Assembly (NCBI RefSeq): GCF_024436435.1
Contig: NZ_JAFMZP010000003.1
Location: 372,001-436,000, forward strand
DNA: 64,000 nt
Direction of reading: 5' to 3'
Source: Desertivirga xinjiangensis
GTDB lineage: Bacteria; Bacteroidota; Bacteroidia; Sphingobacteriales; Sphingobacteriaceae
Positions within the stretch are counted from its first letter, which is position 1; each line of letters starts with the position of its first letter. The notes beneath the pieces were generated by a model. That model was not told the DNA's origin. It searched no databases and worked only from the letters and a program-made list of their open reading frames with translations. Positions 18,322 to 28,012 of this stretch are shown here, piece after piece. Made by a program: the position numbers and the translations under genes.

Positions 18322-20523
18322 TTAGGCTGTTTCTGACGCCGGAGCGGACAGATCAATGATAGTTTGGTTCTCAAAATAATTACCTAGGGCATGACTTAGG
18401 CTCGGTAGAAGAAGGCCTTTTTCGCTATGTAATACACTGTATTGTGGTCTTTTAGCAGCAAGGTTGAGTTTTTTGTTCGGAACGCCAATTACCATTGAAG
18501 GATTTACATTGGCATATTTAGCCACTTCGATAGCTAGTTGCGCCCAGGTGATGCTTCCCTGATTAGCAAGGTGCCATATTCCAGATTCATCATCTAGCAG
18601 AAGGTCAAGACTTGCATTTACCAGATCAGGGACATAAGTTGGTGAAACAAAGATATCGTTGGCTGCAGTGAACGAAGTTTTGTTCTTTAAAGAAGTAAGT
18701 ACGTTAGTAACAAAGTTATAATCGTCCCAAGGGCTGAAAAATGCACTTGTTCGTATGATTAAACTGCTGGGAGCTTTCTCGGACACTAGTTTCTCAGCGA
18801 GCGCTTTACTTCTTCCGTACACATTTAAAGGCGATACGGGATCACTTTCTGTATAAGAGCTATTCTTTCGTCCATCAAACACCAGGTCGGAAGAAAATGT
18901 AAGTAATTTAAAATTATACTTCTCAGACAGCAAGGCAAGATTGAGGGGCCCTTGGGTGTTGGCAATGTAACAATCGTTAGAACTAATTTCGGCGTCATCA
19001 ACACGCACAAAGCCTGCGGCATTTATTATTGCCCAGGGCTTTTTTTCCGCAATGACTTTTTCTATTTGACTAGGATCAGCCAGATTAAATTCCTGGCGGC
19101 TTAATAACAGGTAATGAATGCCTCTTAAATCGCATATTCTTGCAAAAGATCTTCCTAAAGTTCCGGTCTTTCCAATAATTAGCAAGGGTTGTGAACCTCT
19201 GTTTTCTGTATTAAGCCTGCGAATGTTGTTCTGAAAATAAAGCACCCGGATATCTTTTTTCCACCAGCCTTTCTCTTCCAGGACCGGGTGGTGAAATTCC
19301 CTTCCATCAGCCAGATGCTTTAACATCCCGGCTAGTGCAGTAGGTCGAGGATGCGGTGATCTCAAATCGAAAATCCCCGGTTCATATTCGACGTTTTTAC
19401 TTGTTAAGAGCTTATTCCAGCCATACGATCCAAGCATTGACCAGGCGGTAATTGCCAAGATGTTAGCACCTTCTTGCTTTAGTTCGCAACAGGTGGTGTA
19501 AATATTTTTTAACCAGCGCATCTGCTCATCCCGGGTGCATCCCAAATGAACTTCAGTAACAGCTATGGGGATTTTAAACCTGTCCCAGGCTTCCTTCAAT
19601 AAAAGCTTTGCTCCATACTCCTCTTCATCAAGATCAACTCTAACAGCTTCAACATCTGCATATTTATGCAGATGATTGCCGCCATGGCTACTTTCGGGGT
19701 ACTTTTGGAGGTTTTCATCCAGGAAACGCTCGGACGTTGGATAGTAATTAAACCCTAAAATATCTACAGGACAGTTTTTCAGTTTGAAGAACCCGAGTTC
19801 CGCCTCGCTAATACCCGACCATAGCAAAAAGCTCCATAAAGGATGCCCGCTGTCGACTTTTCCCATAATCAGATCAAAGCCAAGCCAGCGCCGGTGATTC
19901 TCGAAATCTGCCTGGTATTTTAGCAATGGTGTACTATAAGTTCTGGAAAGGTCTTCAGTTTGGACCAGCTTTGCGTTCGGATTGATTTTCCGGATGGCTT
20001 CCATAGCCAGCACTGTAGCTTTGCATTCATTGATCAATAATTTCAGGAAGCTGGTATTATCTTTTTGATGGGGGTGCCAATGCCCATACAGTCCGCAAAA
20101 CCGTGCGGTAGTTAAGGGTTCATTTACCGGCGTGTAATAATTGATCCAGGGGAATTTTTCTGCAACAAGACTTGCATACTTTGCCAGGCCGGTCGCAAAA
20201 TCATCGGTTTCAATAGATGCATATTTCGGACCGCTGCCATGATGTACTAAGCCGGCAATTGGCTCTACGCCAAGTTCCCTTAAGCGATTAAGATTCCTTT
20301 CGATTGAACCCCATTCTATTGTCTTGTTTTGGGTCGGCTGGTGCTTTTCCCAGATTACTGGATACCTGAGCCGTTTTATTCCCAAACTACATAAGAGTTC
20401 TATGTCTTTCTCCCGGGTGTAATGACCAGCGAAATGTAATTGATCCAGGTATGTATGCCTGACACGGTTAATTGTGCATTCTATTCCACCCCAAACCTCT
20501 ACAGGTTTCGATCCTTCTACCAT
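18322..20523 (-). CDS. Fusion of a GH1-like glycosidase domain and an RmlD-like NAD(P)-dependent sugar reductase domain
   Basis: Two-domain enzyme. Residues about 8-430 resemble a family 1 glycoside hydrolase TIM barrel: NEP at 134-136 supplies the acid/base Glu135, and TEVH gives the candidate nucleophile Glu324. Residues about 446-715 are an extended-SDR domain like dTDP-4-dehydrorhamnose reductase: nucleotide-binding GKTGTLG (451-457), NAAGFVRVDDAE, SSDLVFDG and the YxxxK pair Tyr569/Lys573. There is no predicted signal peptide, so the protein should be cytoplasmic, unusual for a glycoside hydrolase. The downstream-most domain order and the adjacent glycosyltransferase (15 bases upstream, same strand) suggest synthesis or remodelling of an intracellular glycan or nucleotide sugar. 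The substrate is unknown. Confidence 0.85.
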   Translation of the reverse strand: MVEGSKPVEVWGGIECTINRVRHTYLDQLHFAGHYTREKDIELLCSLGIKRLRYPVIWEKHQPTQNKTIEWGSIERNLNRLRELGVEPIAGLVHHGSGPKYASIETDDFATGLAKYASLVAEKFPWINYYTPVNEPLTTARFCGLYGHWHPHQKDNTSFLKLLINECKATVLAMEAIRKINPNAKLVQTEDLSRTYSTPLLKYQADFENHRRWLGFDLIMGKVDSGHPLWSFLLWSGISEAELGFFKLKNCPVDILGFNYYPTSERFLDENLQKYPESSHGGNHLHKYADVEAVRVDLDEEEYGAKLLLKEAWDRFKIPIAVTEVHLGCTRDEQMRWLKNIYTTCCELKQEGANILAITAWSMLGSYGWNKLLTSKNVEYEPGIFDLRSPHPRPTALAGMLKHLADGREFHHPVLEEKGWWKKDIRVLYFQNNIRRLNTENRGSQPLLIIGKTGTLGRSFARICDLRGIHYLLLSRQEFNLADPSQIEKVIAEKKPWAIINAAGFVRVDDAEISSNDCYIANTQGPLNLALLSEKYNFKLLTFSSDLVFDGRKNSSYTESDPVSPLNVYGRSKALAEKLVSEKAPSSLIIRTSAFFSPWDDYNFVTNVLTSLKNKTSFTAANDIFVSPTYVPDLVNASLDLLLDDESGIWHLANQGSITWAQLAIEVAKYANVNPSMVIGVPNKKLNLAAKRPQYSVLHSEKGLLLPSLSHALGNYFENQTIIDLSAPASETA

Positions 20524-20538
20524 AATAAATTTTATTAG

Positions 20539-21678
20539 TTAAGCACTCAACGGAACAGCGACTTTTGAGCCTATTGCTTTCCGGATCAAATCCATCATAT
20601 CCGACCAGGTTTGGTCCCATGATTTGTTTGCAAGGAATGAGTCAACTTCGGTTAACCATTCTTTTCTGGATTTTGTGAGCTCGGATTCGGCTGCTGTTAT
20701 AAATTGTTCGGCATTGTTTACAATGCTTACTAAATTAAGCATGCCATAGGGGTTAATTACATCTCTTATTGGAGTAGATATTACCGGTATCCCTGCGGAA
20801 AGATATTCGGGCGTTTTAGTTGGACTTATATAGCGGGTTGACTCATTTAATAGAAAAGGGATCATTGCAACGTCCCAGCCAGTCAGGTATGAAGGAAGTT
20901 CTTCATAAGACTTTCCTCCTAAATAATGGATGTTCTTGTTTTTCGGAAGTATGTCCGGATTGATTTTGACTACCGGCCCTATAAGAATAAAGTTCCAGTC
21001 GGGGCGGGCACTTGCCACTTTGCCCACTAGCTGGTAGTCGAATCGCTCATCGATAACGCCATAAAATCCGAATTTTTTTCCGCTGATGCCACCCTGATCG
21101 GCAGGCTCAGAAATCTTTTTTCTTGCTTTTGCGAAATGCTTTTTATCGATACTGCTTGGAAAAGGATGAATATTCTGATGCTGGTGTTTTTTTGCTTCGT
21201 ATAATGACTGGCCTCCTGTAAATACTACATCAGCCCTTGTGAGTAATTCTTTTTCAAGATAACTCAGTTCGGTGGGTGCGTTTTTGAATCCAGTAAGCTC
21301 GTCCATACAATCGTAAACCACTAAGCTTGGGAAGTATTCTGCTGAAAACTCCAACGCCATCGGAGTGTAATACCAAAAGATGAAGTCGGATAAGCTTTTC
21401 TCCTTAAGGAAGGTTTTAAGGATTTGCTTTTGTAAATTGGTGTTTTCTTTTTTCCCTTTACCTTCAGGCAAGTGTGGAACTAAAACCCAAAGTTTGTCTT
21501 CACGTTTACTTATTGAAAGGAAACTATCTCCGTCCTTGGGCACGTCAAATACGGGCTCTTCAAAAAAATATACATTAAATTCCCTGGTAAAACGGGTTAA
21601 GAGATGTTGTGGTCGTTGAAATACAAAATCCCAACGCAGATGAGAAAATACTAGTAAATTTTCTGGGACACGTTTCAT
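20539..21678 (-). CDS. Glycosyltransferase, GT4/GT1-like (GT-B fold)
   Basis: Cytoplasmic GT-B-type transferase. The N-terminal half starts with a typical FSHLRWDFVFQRPQHLL string; the C-terminal nucleotide-sugar site includes GVIDERFDYQL, IGPVVKI and a late SPTKTPEYLSAGIPVIST stretch (about 275-293) that matches the GT4 donor-site motif. Length 379 aa is usual. It is the first gene of a two-gene operon with the GH1-RmlD fusion gene. Similar pairs accompany UDP-galactopyranose mutase genes in some bacteria; no such gene is in this window. The acceptor and donor are unknown; a surface or storage polysaccharide is the likely product. Confidence 0.85.
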   Translation of the reverse strand: MKRVPENLLVFSHLRWDFVFQRPQHLLTRFTREFNVYFFEEPVFDVPKDGDSFLSISKREDKLWVLVPHLPEGKGKKENTNLQKQILKTFLKEKSLSDFIFWYYTPMALEFSAEYFPSLVVYDCMDELTGFKNAPTELSYLEKELLTRADVVFTGGQSLYEAKKHQHQNIHPFPSSIDKKHFAKARKKISEPADQGGISGKKFGFYGVIDERFDYQLVGKVASARPDWNFILIGPVVKINPDILPKNKNIHYLGGKSYEELPSYLTGWDVAMIPFLLNESTRYISPTKTPEYLSAGIPVISTPIRDVINPYGMLNLVSIVNNAEQFITAAESELTKSRKEWLTEVDSFLANKSWDQTWSDMMDLIRKAIGSKVAVPLSA

Positions 21679-21803
21679 AGTTTAGTCTTTTATCGTTAGA
21701 AATTAACAATTACTCAAAAAAAACGTTTGCGTGTTAGAAAAATATTTATAGCATTAAGTATCGAAATAAAAATTAACCCCTTCCCCTGCTATAAGTTAGT
21801 CCA

Positions 21804-23339
21804 TCAGGGCACAGTTATTACTGCTATATTTGATTCAATACTTTCGTTTTTTAGCCTGTCAAGTGCTGTAACCACATAGCTATACTGCATTCCCTTTTGC
21901 GAAGTGAAGTCAGTATATGAAGTGACTTGTTTATCAAAACTTATCTTTAAAATCTTCGATGGATCTTGTAAGTTCGCTTGTTCACCGGCATTAAAACGGT
22001 AAACCACATATCCATATGCAGTTTCTCCGTCGCGGGCCTTTAGTGGTTCTGTCCAATTCAGGACGACAAACTGTTCTGCAAGGGTAGCTTGTAAATTTAA
22101 GGGAGCCATAGGCGGGACATCGTCAAGCCAGATCATTTGAGGGGGTAATGATGGATAGTTGTATAAGTCATTACGAAGGGAGTCTTGAAACCCTGCCAGA
22201 TTATTTGTTAATGATTTGGAACTGAAGTAGACGCTTCCCTGCACCCGCGGATTCCGGCGGAGATAACGGACCTGATTTGGAAGCTGCTTCCAATCCAGCC
22301 AGCCTTCACGTCTTTCGGTTGCTCTATAAGCGGCTTGTCCGATATAGACATGTCTTCCGAAGGCATTGTTGCTCCACCAGTCAACCAGTTTCTCGTAAGG
22401 GGCCGCTCTGTAGAAGAAAGGAAAATATATCTGGGGGTTAACATAGTCGATCCAGCCTTCCTGGACCCATTTCCTGGCATCCCCGTAAAGGACGCTATAG
22501 CCTGACAGTCCTGAGCTTTCTGAACCTTCGGTATTCTGGCTTTTGTTCTGCCATATACCGAAAGGACTTATGCCAAATTTTACAAATCGTTTGACACTAT
22601 GGATACTGTCTGATAACTCTTTGATCAGTAGATCCACATTGTTACGGCGCCAGTCGGCAATATTATCGAAATCTTGCCCATACAACCGAAATTGTTCGCC
22701 ATCGGGTATGCTATGGTTCTTTTCCGGATAGGGATAGAAATAATCATCAAAATGAACGCCGTCGATGTCATAATTCTTCACTACGTCCAATACTACCTGT
22801 ACGATATAGTCTCGGACTTGTGGAATGCCAGGATTGAACAGTTTTTTTCCTGCGTAAGTGAAGAACCATTCGGGACGTTGCCGGGTGATATGATCTGATG
22901 TAACATCCGAAGGTGAAAGTGTAAACGTTGCACGGTAGGGATTGAACCAGGCATGGAGTTCCATACCTCTTTTATGTGCTTCGTTAATTGCAAATTCCAG
23001 AGGATCGTAATAGGGGGAAGGAGCCTGCCCCTGTTTGCCTGTAAGAAATTTGCTCCAGGGTTCCTTGCCTTTTGCATACAATGCATCTGTCGCCGGCCGG
23101 ATTTGAAGCAACACGGCGTTTAAGCCACTTTCCTGGTGTTCGTCCAATATTCTAATCAACTCATTTTGTTGCAGGGTTCCAGACAGACCTTGTTTAGAGG
23201 GCCAGTCAATATTCGCAACACTTGCTATCCAAACGCCTCGAAATTCCCTTTTGGGGGGTAATTGTGAAGGTGATTGTGCGGAAATTGATCCTTGTAACAC
23301 AAACGATATGGAGATCAGTGATAATAATCGTACGAACAT
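21804..23339 (-). CDS. Secreted glycoside hydrolase-like protein, GHL10 (DUF187/YngK-like) with C-terminal FnIII domain
   Basis: Exported TIM-barrel protein of the GHL10 family. A signal peptide (about 1-21, ending SAQ) is followed by the family start FRGVWIASVANIDWP, the barrel (about 30-400; LLQIRPATDALY, ELHAWFNPYR, GVHFDDYFYPYP) and a fibronectin type III-like domain (about 415-510). The DDYF stretch after the conserved GVHFDD probably contributes acidic active-site residues. Some relatives act on peptidoglycan or glycans, but activities are little defined. It is monocistronic, transcribed from its own promoter, and lies downstream in sequence order of the glycosyltransferase without forming an obvious operon with it. 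Confidence 0.88.
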   Translation of the reverse strand: MFVRLLSLISISFVLQGSISAQSPSQLPPKREFRGVWIASVANIDWPSKQGLSGTLQQNELIRILDEHQESGLNAVLLQIRPATDALYAKGKEPWSKFLTGKQGQAPSPYYDPLEFAINEAHKRGMELHAWFNPYRATFTLSPSDVTSDHITRQRPEWFFTYAGKKLFNPGIPQVRDYIVQVVLDVVKNYDIDGVHFDDYFYPYPEKNHSIPDGEQFRLYGQDFDNIADWRRNNVDLLIKELSDSIHSVKRFVKFGISPFGIWQNKSQNTEGSESSGLSGYSVLYGDARKWVQEGWIDYVNPQIYFPFFYRAAPYEKLVDWWSNNAFGRHVYIGQAAYRATERREGWLDWKQLPNQVRYLRRNPRVQGSVYFSSKSLTNNLAGFQDSLRNDLYNYPSLPPQMIWLDDVPPMAPLNLQATLAEQFVVLNWTEPLKARDGETAYGYVVYRFNAGEQANLQDPSKILKISFDKQVTSYTDFTSQKGMQYSYVVTALDRLKNESIESNIAVITVP

Positions 23340-23359
23340 ATTTTGATTTCAAAAACGAC

Positions 23360-23367
23360 CAAAGATA
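23360..23367 (-). promoter_or_regulatory. -7 element of the GHL10 gene promoter
   Basis: Minus-strand TATCTTTG is an exact TAnnTTTG match 21 bases before the start codon. I see no good TTTG -33 element. Confidence 0.5.
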
Positions 23368-23466
23368 CTTAACTAACAATAAGAAGAATAGATTATTGTG
23401 CAGAAGCTTGAAACAAATTGTGTAATCATTCTCAGGTTCTCAAGTTCAGAGAGAAAGTTAAAATAT

Positions 23467-23474
23467 TATATTTG
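23467..23474 (+). promoter_or_regulatory. -7 element upstream of the coiled-coil membrane protein gene
   Basis: TATATTTG is an exact TAnnTTTG match. It predicts a leader of about 110 bases before the ATG at 23594, which is long for this window. No clear -33 TTTG. Confidence 0.45.
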
Positions 23475-23544
23475 CGATAAGGGATTAACACAGATTGCAA
23501 TATTTGAAGGTAAAATCAGTTTATTAAATCAAATGATCATGTAC

Positions 23545-23576
23545 ATAAACAGTATATATAAGCCATAACTGTTTAT
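23545..23576 (+). promoter_or_regulatory. Perfect 9-bp inverted repeat in a 5' leader
   Basis: ATAAACAGT (23545-23553) and ACTGTTTAT (23568-23576) flank a 14-base loop, ending 17 bases before the ATG at 23594. It could be an operator or an RNA hairpin that covers the ribosome-binding region. Confidence 0.4.
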
Positions 23577-23593
23577 TTAAATCATACCATACA

Positions 23594-24508
23594 ATGGAAA
23601 AAACTTATCAAGAACAACCACCAAAAAGAGATTCTAATAAAATATATTTTTTGATCGCTGTGATCGTCGCACTTGTGGGAACGAATGTGTATTTGTTCTT
23701 AAAAGAAAAAAAATCTGATGAAAAAATAGTTACCATTAGTGATGAAAAATCGAGGATGGAGCTGGAAATCGACAAGATAGAGACAGAGCTAGACAAAGCC
23801 AACAATTCAAATATTCAACTTACAGCAGATATGCAAAAGGAGCAGGAGCTTGCCCGGGAAAAGATCTCTCAGCTCCGTGAACAGCTTCGGGCTGGTAAAC
23901 TTACCCAGGGACAATTGCTTAAAGCCCAGGCTGAGCTTAAGAATCTACGATATTTTGTTACGAAGTACACCTCGGATATAGCGGAGCTTGAAAAGAGAAA
24001 TGCTGAGTTAACAGTTGAGCGTGATAGTTTGAGAACTACGGTGAGCTCTGTAAGTGATCGGGCGTCGCGACTTGAAGAGCAAAATACAGAACTTAGCTCG
24101 AAGGTGAAGGTTGCTGCTGCATTAAAAACAGGAAACATCGCAATTACGCCGCTCCGTATTAAGAACAGCGGTAAGGAAACGGATGTCAGCCGTGCCAGTA
24201 CAGCGAAAAAGATACGTGTCACCTTCAATATAAATAACAATCCTTTGTCAGAGAAAGGCATGCATGATGTTTTTATAAGGATCATTGACCCGAGTGGAAA
24301 TCTGATTGTGTCAGATAATAGCAGTGTTTTTGCAGCTGACGGCGACGAATTGCAATATACTTACAGAACTGCTATTGAGTTTGATAATACAGATAAGATC
24401 TATAACATAGACTGGACAAACCCGGCGAGTTTCCAAAAAGGGATATATACAGTTGTATTGTATGCTGATGGCTATACAATGGGTAAAACAACTTTTGCTT
24501 TAAGATAG
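23594..24508 (+). CDS. Membrane-anchored coiled-coil protein, unknown function
   Basis: A 304-residue protein with a short cytoplasmic N-terminus, one transmembrane helix (about 18-36), a long heptad-rich coiled coil (about 48-175, rich in Glu, Leu, Lys and Arg) and a C-terminal beta-rich domain (about 185-304) that includes VTFNINNNPL and a closing strand TTFALR. The topology suggests a periplasmic coiled coil carrying a small beta-sandwich. I do not recognise a named family. It is monocistronic, with a long leader containing a hairpin and a strong terminator after it. Confidence 0.8.
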   Translation: MEKTYQEQPPKRDSNKIYFLIAVIVALVGTNVYLFLKEKKSDEKIVTISDEKSRMELEIDKIETELDKANNSNIQLTADMQKEQELAREKISQLREQLRAGKLTQGQLLKAQAELKNLRYFVTKYTSDIAELEKRNAELTVERDSLRTTVSSVSDRASRLEEQNTELSSKVKVAAALKTGNIAITPLRIKNSGKETDVSRASTAKKIRVTFNINNNPLSEKGMHDVFIRIIDPSGNLIVSDNSSVFAADGDELQYTYRTAIEFDNTDKIYNIDWTNPASFQKGIYTVVLYADGYTMGKTTFALR

Positions 24509-24528
24509 TATTGATTCTTAGTATAACT

Positions 24529-24569
24529 GATACAAGAAGCGCTGTTAAGTCAACAGCTCTTCTTGTATC
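24529..24569. terminator. Long terminator hairpin between convergent genes
   Basis: An 18-bp stem with a single mismatch (24529-24546 and 24552-24569) around a 5-base loop, between the coiled-coil protein gene and the convergent outer-membrane barrel gene. There is no strong T run on either side. Confidence 0.7.
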
Positions 24570-24577
24570 ATGTCTTT

Positions 24578-27500
24578 TCAGAAAAAAGCCCTGAACTGCA
24601 AAGAACCGGTGTGTATTGTTCTTACAGCTTCCGATTTCCTTCCTTCATATCCAATATTAAGCTGTACTCCCTGTGTTATCGTACGCTGGAGCCCTGCCGT
24701 CCAGATGATATTATTGCCTGTCTGCAGGCCTTCCAGCATCTCAAAGGACAAGGAAGTATTAGGAGTTCCTTTAAATTTATTTTTTACGAGATTGATGCCT
24801 GAATTGATGGTGCCTTTGCGCAAAATATTATACCGAATATCAGATCCCACCTTGTAATTTGTTGATTCTTCTTTACTGTTTATTTGGTTGTTTTGTTGTG
24901 TAATGGATCCGTTAAAGCTAAGACGCATATTGTTGTTAAACTGATAATTTATTTCAGGCAAAAATTCCAGGAAGTTGATCTGATAGTTTTTTTCAGTGAA
25001 TAGTTCTGACCGGTATTTTTTAATGCCCCGTTTTGTCTCCAGAACGAAATTGGTCTTTTGTATATTCCATCGAAGTCTTACACCGCCTTCATTTCTGTTT
25101 CGGGTATCGAAGCCATTAATAAGTAATAATTTATTTCCGGAAGTTTGATAGTTAAGATCAATACCGTAAACAGGGCTATTCCTGTTTATAAATAAAGTAT
25201 TTCTCAAAAACGTGTTATCTGATATAAGATGTACAGCAGCGACACCCGCAAATGGATTGTAAGCCTGGAAGCCTTTTACGCCACTGGTCTTTCTTTCAGT
25301 TTTAAACGCAGTTTGGCTGGAAAATAGACTGAGGAACTTCTGGAATCCCGCTTTTCTTTTCCACAATAGGGCCGGGCTTAGGCGAAGTGTATAATTTGCC
25401 GTTGTATAATCAGTGTTGATAAATTCGTTTGTATTTTGGTATATACGGATGTACTTTGCCTGATCCTGAAACCGGGCTATTTCAAATTCATTTAGTTCTT
25501 TTATTGCATTTTGATTATAGTCGTTCCATGTATAAGCACCCTGGCCAGTAATCACTTCAAGATAAGAGAACTCGCGTTTTGGTTCTCGCCCCGGACCTAA
25601 TTCATAAAAAATATTGCTATTTACAAAGCCTTTTAATAAGCTTAGGGTATAATCTATTCGTCCCAAAAGCGTGTTTTCATTGTCGTTCGCTATATGCTCG
25701 GCGTATTTAACATCACGATAAGTAGAAGTAATTGTTAGTACAGAGTTTGGGTTCGCTGATAGGTTGACCTCTCCTGAAATGATGTTTGCAAGAGACGAAT
25801 TAAGCAGTTTTGATTGTGAAGGCAGCTGGTCATAACGTTTGCTATACTCGATCCTGGCAGAATTGCCAGATCCGAAATTTGAGACCAGATAAGCTTTGTA
25901 CTGATCAAACGCGAAACTGTTCAGCGCCAGGAAACCGTCTTCCTGCTTTGTCCGATTTAGCTCCTGTTCGAAGTTGATACCGGCTATAAAGGCCTTAAAC
26001 TGACGGCTAAGATCTGCCTGTTGCCGGAAAAAGCTTCCCCTATTAAGCACCGAAGATGAGTTCAAAATATTCCCGGAGTAGCGTATCCGGTACTTTCGCC
26101 AGTCGTAAGACCCATTGAGACTGTTTTGATATCCGGTGTAAATGTTTTCCTTGATAAACGTATTGAACTGGTAGTTGAGGTTCTTTGAAATATCTTTAAA
26201 GAGGCTGAAGGCCACACTGGCTAAATGTTCGTTTTTAAGGGAAGGTAGGCCATGCAGATTAAAGTCGCGTTCAAATTCGACGGGCCGATACCGTTCTATA
26301 GGTTTAAAAGCCGATGATGTCCGTTCGTAACTTGCACTTGTTATTAAGCGCGTAGCCAGGCTGTCCTGCTTCCCAAGCCGTGACTCGTTTTTTGCGTAAA
26401 GCTTCAGTGCGAACCCTTGATTTTGTTTATTTCCGATGTCTGAAAAAAGATTTACATCATTGTTGCTTAAAGCCACTTCCGAACTGATAAGCGTGTTCGC
26501 GGATAGCTTATAGTCGGTGCCGAGCGTAATGAGCTGTTGTTTTTTAGGGGTAATAAGCAGCGTAACGGGTTCATAGCTGCCTTGTTTGTTTCCAGCAACT
26601 GGCGGAACATACTCGAACACTCTTCCATTAGCCGCTGAGTTTGGCTTTAACTGATAATTACCATTATTCGATCCCACATATGAAAAGCCAAGTCTGTATT
26701 TGGCCAGAGCTGGGTCGATGCTTTGCACGTAAACTCCGGTGCCACCCAATGTGTCAATTTGCTTGTACAGGATTTCATTGTCATTAAAGGTTACAGTGTC
26801 GACGTTCGGGAAGTAAGCCTGATTGATGTTATTGCCCACCGCCTGTAAAAAGCCCTTTTGTTCGTTTGTGATTTCCTGAAGAAAAGGCTGGTTCCGGTTA
26901 TCCTGCTCGTTGTAGTAATTGAGTTTAATGGCAAAGCGCGACTTAGAAATCTCCTGGTTGAAGTAACTGAGTGTGCGGGCGTAGTTTTTGTCTGAGTACT
27001 CGAATTCTACAATTATCCGGCTGTTTTGAGTGATAAGTCGTCTCGCCGTAAAGGTTATCTCAGCCGTATTGTAATCAATGACGTAGTCGTTTTCCTGACC
27101 TCTTTTTGCCAGGAGACCATCTACAAACACCCTTTCTGTTCCTGAAAGTACTATGATCGATTGCTCGCCATTGCTGCCTGTGATTCGGTAAGGTCCCTGG
27201 TTTCCCTCGATGCCGTTTATCGAAATACGGGATGATCTGCCCTTTGCCACGGCCGCGGAAACACTGGTTTTGTAGTTCCAGCCCTTCTTTGAGAAAAACT
27301 GGGTAGAAAAGGAGCCTCCTTGTGTTCTTTTGTAGAAGTTCATGAAATAACTGTCGGGCCTTCTTAGCTCAAAATCACCTCCGGTGAGCGAAGCGTTCTT
27401 ACGCTTTAACTGAATAAAGACTTTGTCGAAGTCGTTTATCTGCTGAGTGTTCCCTTCGGGCTGAATTGGAATATTATCATCAGATATCGCTGCAAGAATT

Positions 27501-28012
27501 TCCAGATCCTCTGTGATCTTTCCGGCGAGTTGCAAAGTCATGTTAGAATTTAAGGCAAGATCCTGGTTATTCCCAACACCGACAGTTCTTGAAATGCTTC
27601 CACTTTTGTTCAGCCCTTCTAAGCTGAAAAGTGTGTTCTTTTCAGGGAATGTAGTTTGTTGTTCAAAGTCCTCATTACTGATCACTCCTTCAGTCACCTC
27701 TATGGCCGACCTGTTCGAATACCTGCGCGTAAAAAGCACCGGGAAAACCTGGTATTTAATCTCAAGCGGTGAAACGCCTGGTTTCTCTATCCAGATTAAA
27801 ACAGACTTGGCCGCATCCATTTTATACGTTTCCCGGGAGATTGTATTTCCCTCATAAGTGATGCTGACCGATCCGGGAACAATACTTAGGGTGTCAATTG
27901 TTAGCGTATCCGCAGTACCCTCGATTGATTTCAGGCGATGCAAGTTTTGACCGAATACTTTTGAGCCAAACAGCATGAAACAGCTGGCCCATATAGTAAA
28001 CGATTTCAGCAT
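24578..28012 (-). CDS. Large outer-membrane beta-barrel protein, unknown function
   Basis: A 1144-residue exported protein with a signal peptide (about 1-21, ending VFG/Q), a beta-rich N-terminal region (about 25-150), then a very long series of alternating amphipathic strands typical of an outer-membrane barrel. It closes with a strand ending in Phe-Phe, the usual C-terminal aromatic signature recognised by BamA. It has no plug domain or TonB box, so it is not a TonB-dependent receptor. Strings such as DKVFIQLKR and LTGGDFELRRP recall SprA-like or other long Bacteroidota surface proteins, but the similarity is only by eye. Its ATG overlaps the stop of the sensor kinase gene (TGATG at 28010-28014), so translation is coupled. 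Confidence 0.75.
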   Translation of the reverse strand: MLKSFTIWASCFMLFGSKVFGQNLHRLKSIEGTADTLTIDTLSIVPGSVSITYEGNTISRETYKMDAAKSVLIWIEKPGVSPLEIKYQVFPVLFTRRYSNRSAIEVTEGVISNEDFEQQTTFPEKNTLFSLEGLNKSGSISRTVGVGNNQDLALNSNMTLQLAGKITEDLEILAAISDDNIPIQPEGNTQQINDFDKVFIQLKRKNASLTGGDFELRRPDSYFMNFYKRTQGGSFSTQFFSKKGWNYKTSVSAAVAKGRSSRISINGIEGNQGPYRITGSNGEQSIIVLSGTERVFVDGLLAKRGQENDYVIDYNTAEITFTARRLITQNSRIIVEFEYSDKNYARTLSYFNQEISKSRFAIKLNYYNEQDNRNQPFLQEITNEQKGFLQAVGNNINQAYFPNVDTVTFNDNEILYKQIDTLGGTGVYVQSIDPALAKYRLGFSYVGSNNGNYQLKPNSAANGRVFEYVPPVAGNKQGSYEPVTLLITPKKQQLITLGTDYKLSANTLISSEVALSNNDVNLFSDIGNKQNQGFALKLYAKNESRLGKQDSLATRLITSASYERTSSAFKPIERYRPVEFERDFNLHGLPSLKNEHLASVAFSLFKDISKNLNYQFNTFIKENIYTGYQNSLNGSYDWRKYRIRYSGNILNSSSVLNRGSFFRQQADLSRQFKAFIAGINFEQELNRTKQEDGFLALNSFAFDQYKAYLVSNFGSGNSARIEYSKRYDQLPSQSKLLNSSLANIISGEVNLSANPNSVLTITSTYRDVKYAEHIANDNENTLLGRIDYTLSLLKGFVNSNIFYELGPGREPKREFSYLEVITGQGAYTWNDYNQNAIKELNEFEIARFQDQAKYIRIYQNTNEFINTDYTTANYTLRLSPALLWKRKAGFQKFLSLFSSQTAFKTERKTSGVKGFQAYNPFAGVAAVHLISDNTFLRNTLFINRNSPVYGIDLNYQTSGNKLLLINGFDTRNRNEGGVRLRWNIQKTNFVLETKRGIKKYRSELFTEKNYQINFLEFLPEINYQFNNNMRLSFNGSITQQNNQINSKEESTNYKVGSDIRYNILRKGTINSGINLVKNKFKGTPNTSLSFEMLEGLQTGNNIIWTAGLQRTITQGVQLNIGYEGRKSEAVRTIHTGSLQFRAFF

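Noticed and set aside
23869-24285. 138-codon open frame on the minus strand inside the coiled-coil protein gene
   Set aside because: It is the Ser/Leu-rich complement of a strongly heptad-biased gene, has no signals of its own and is an antisense shadow.
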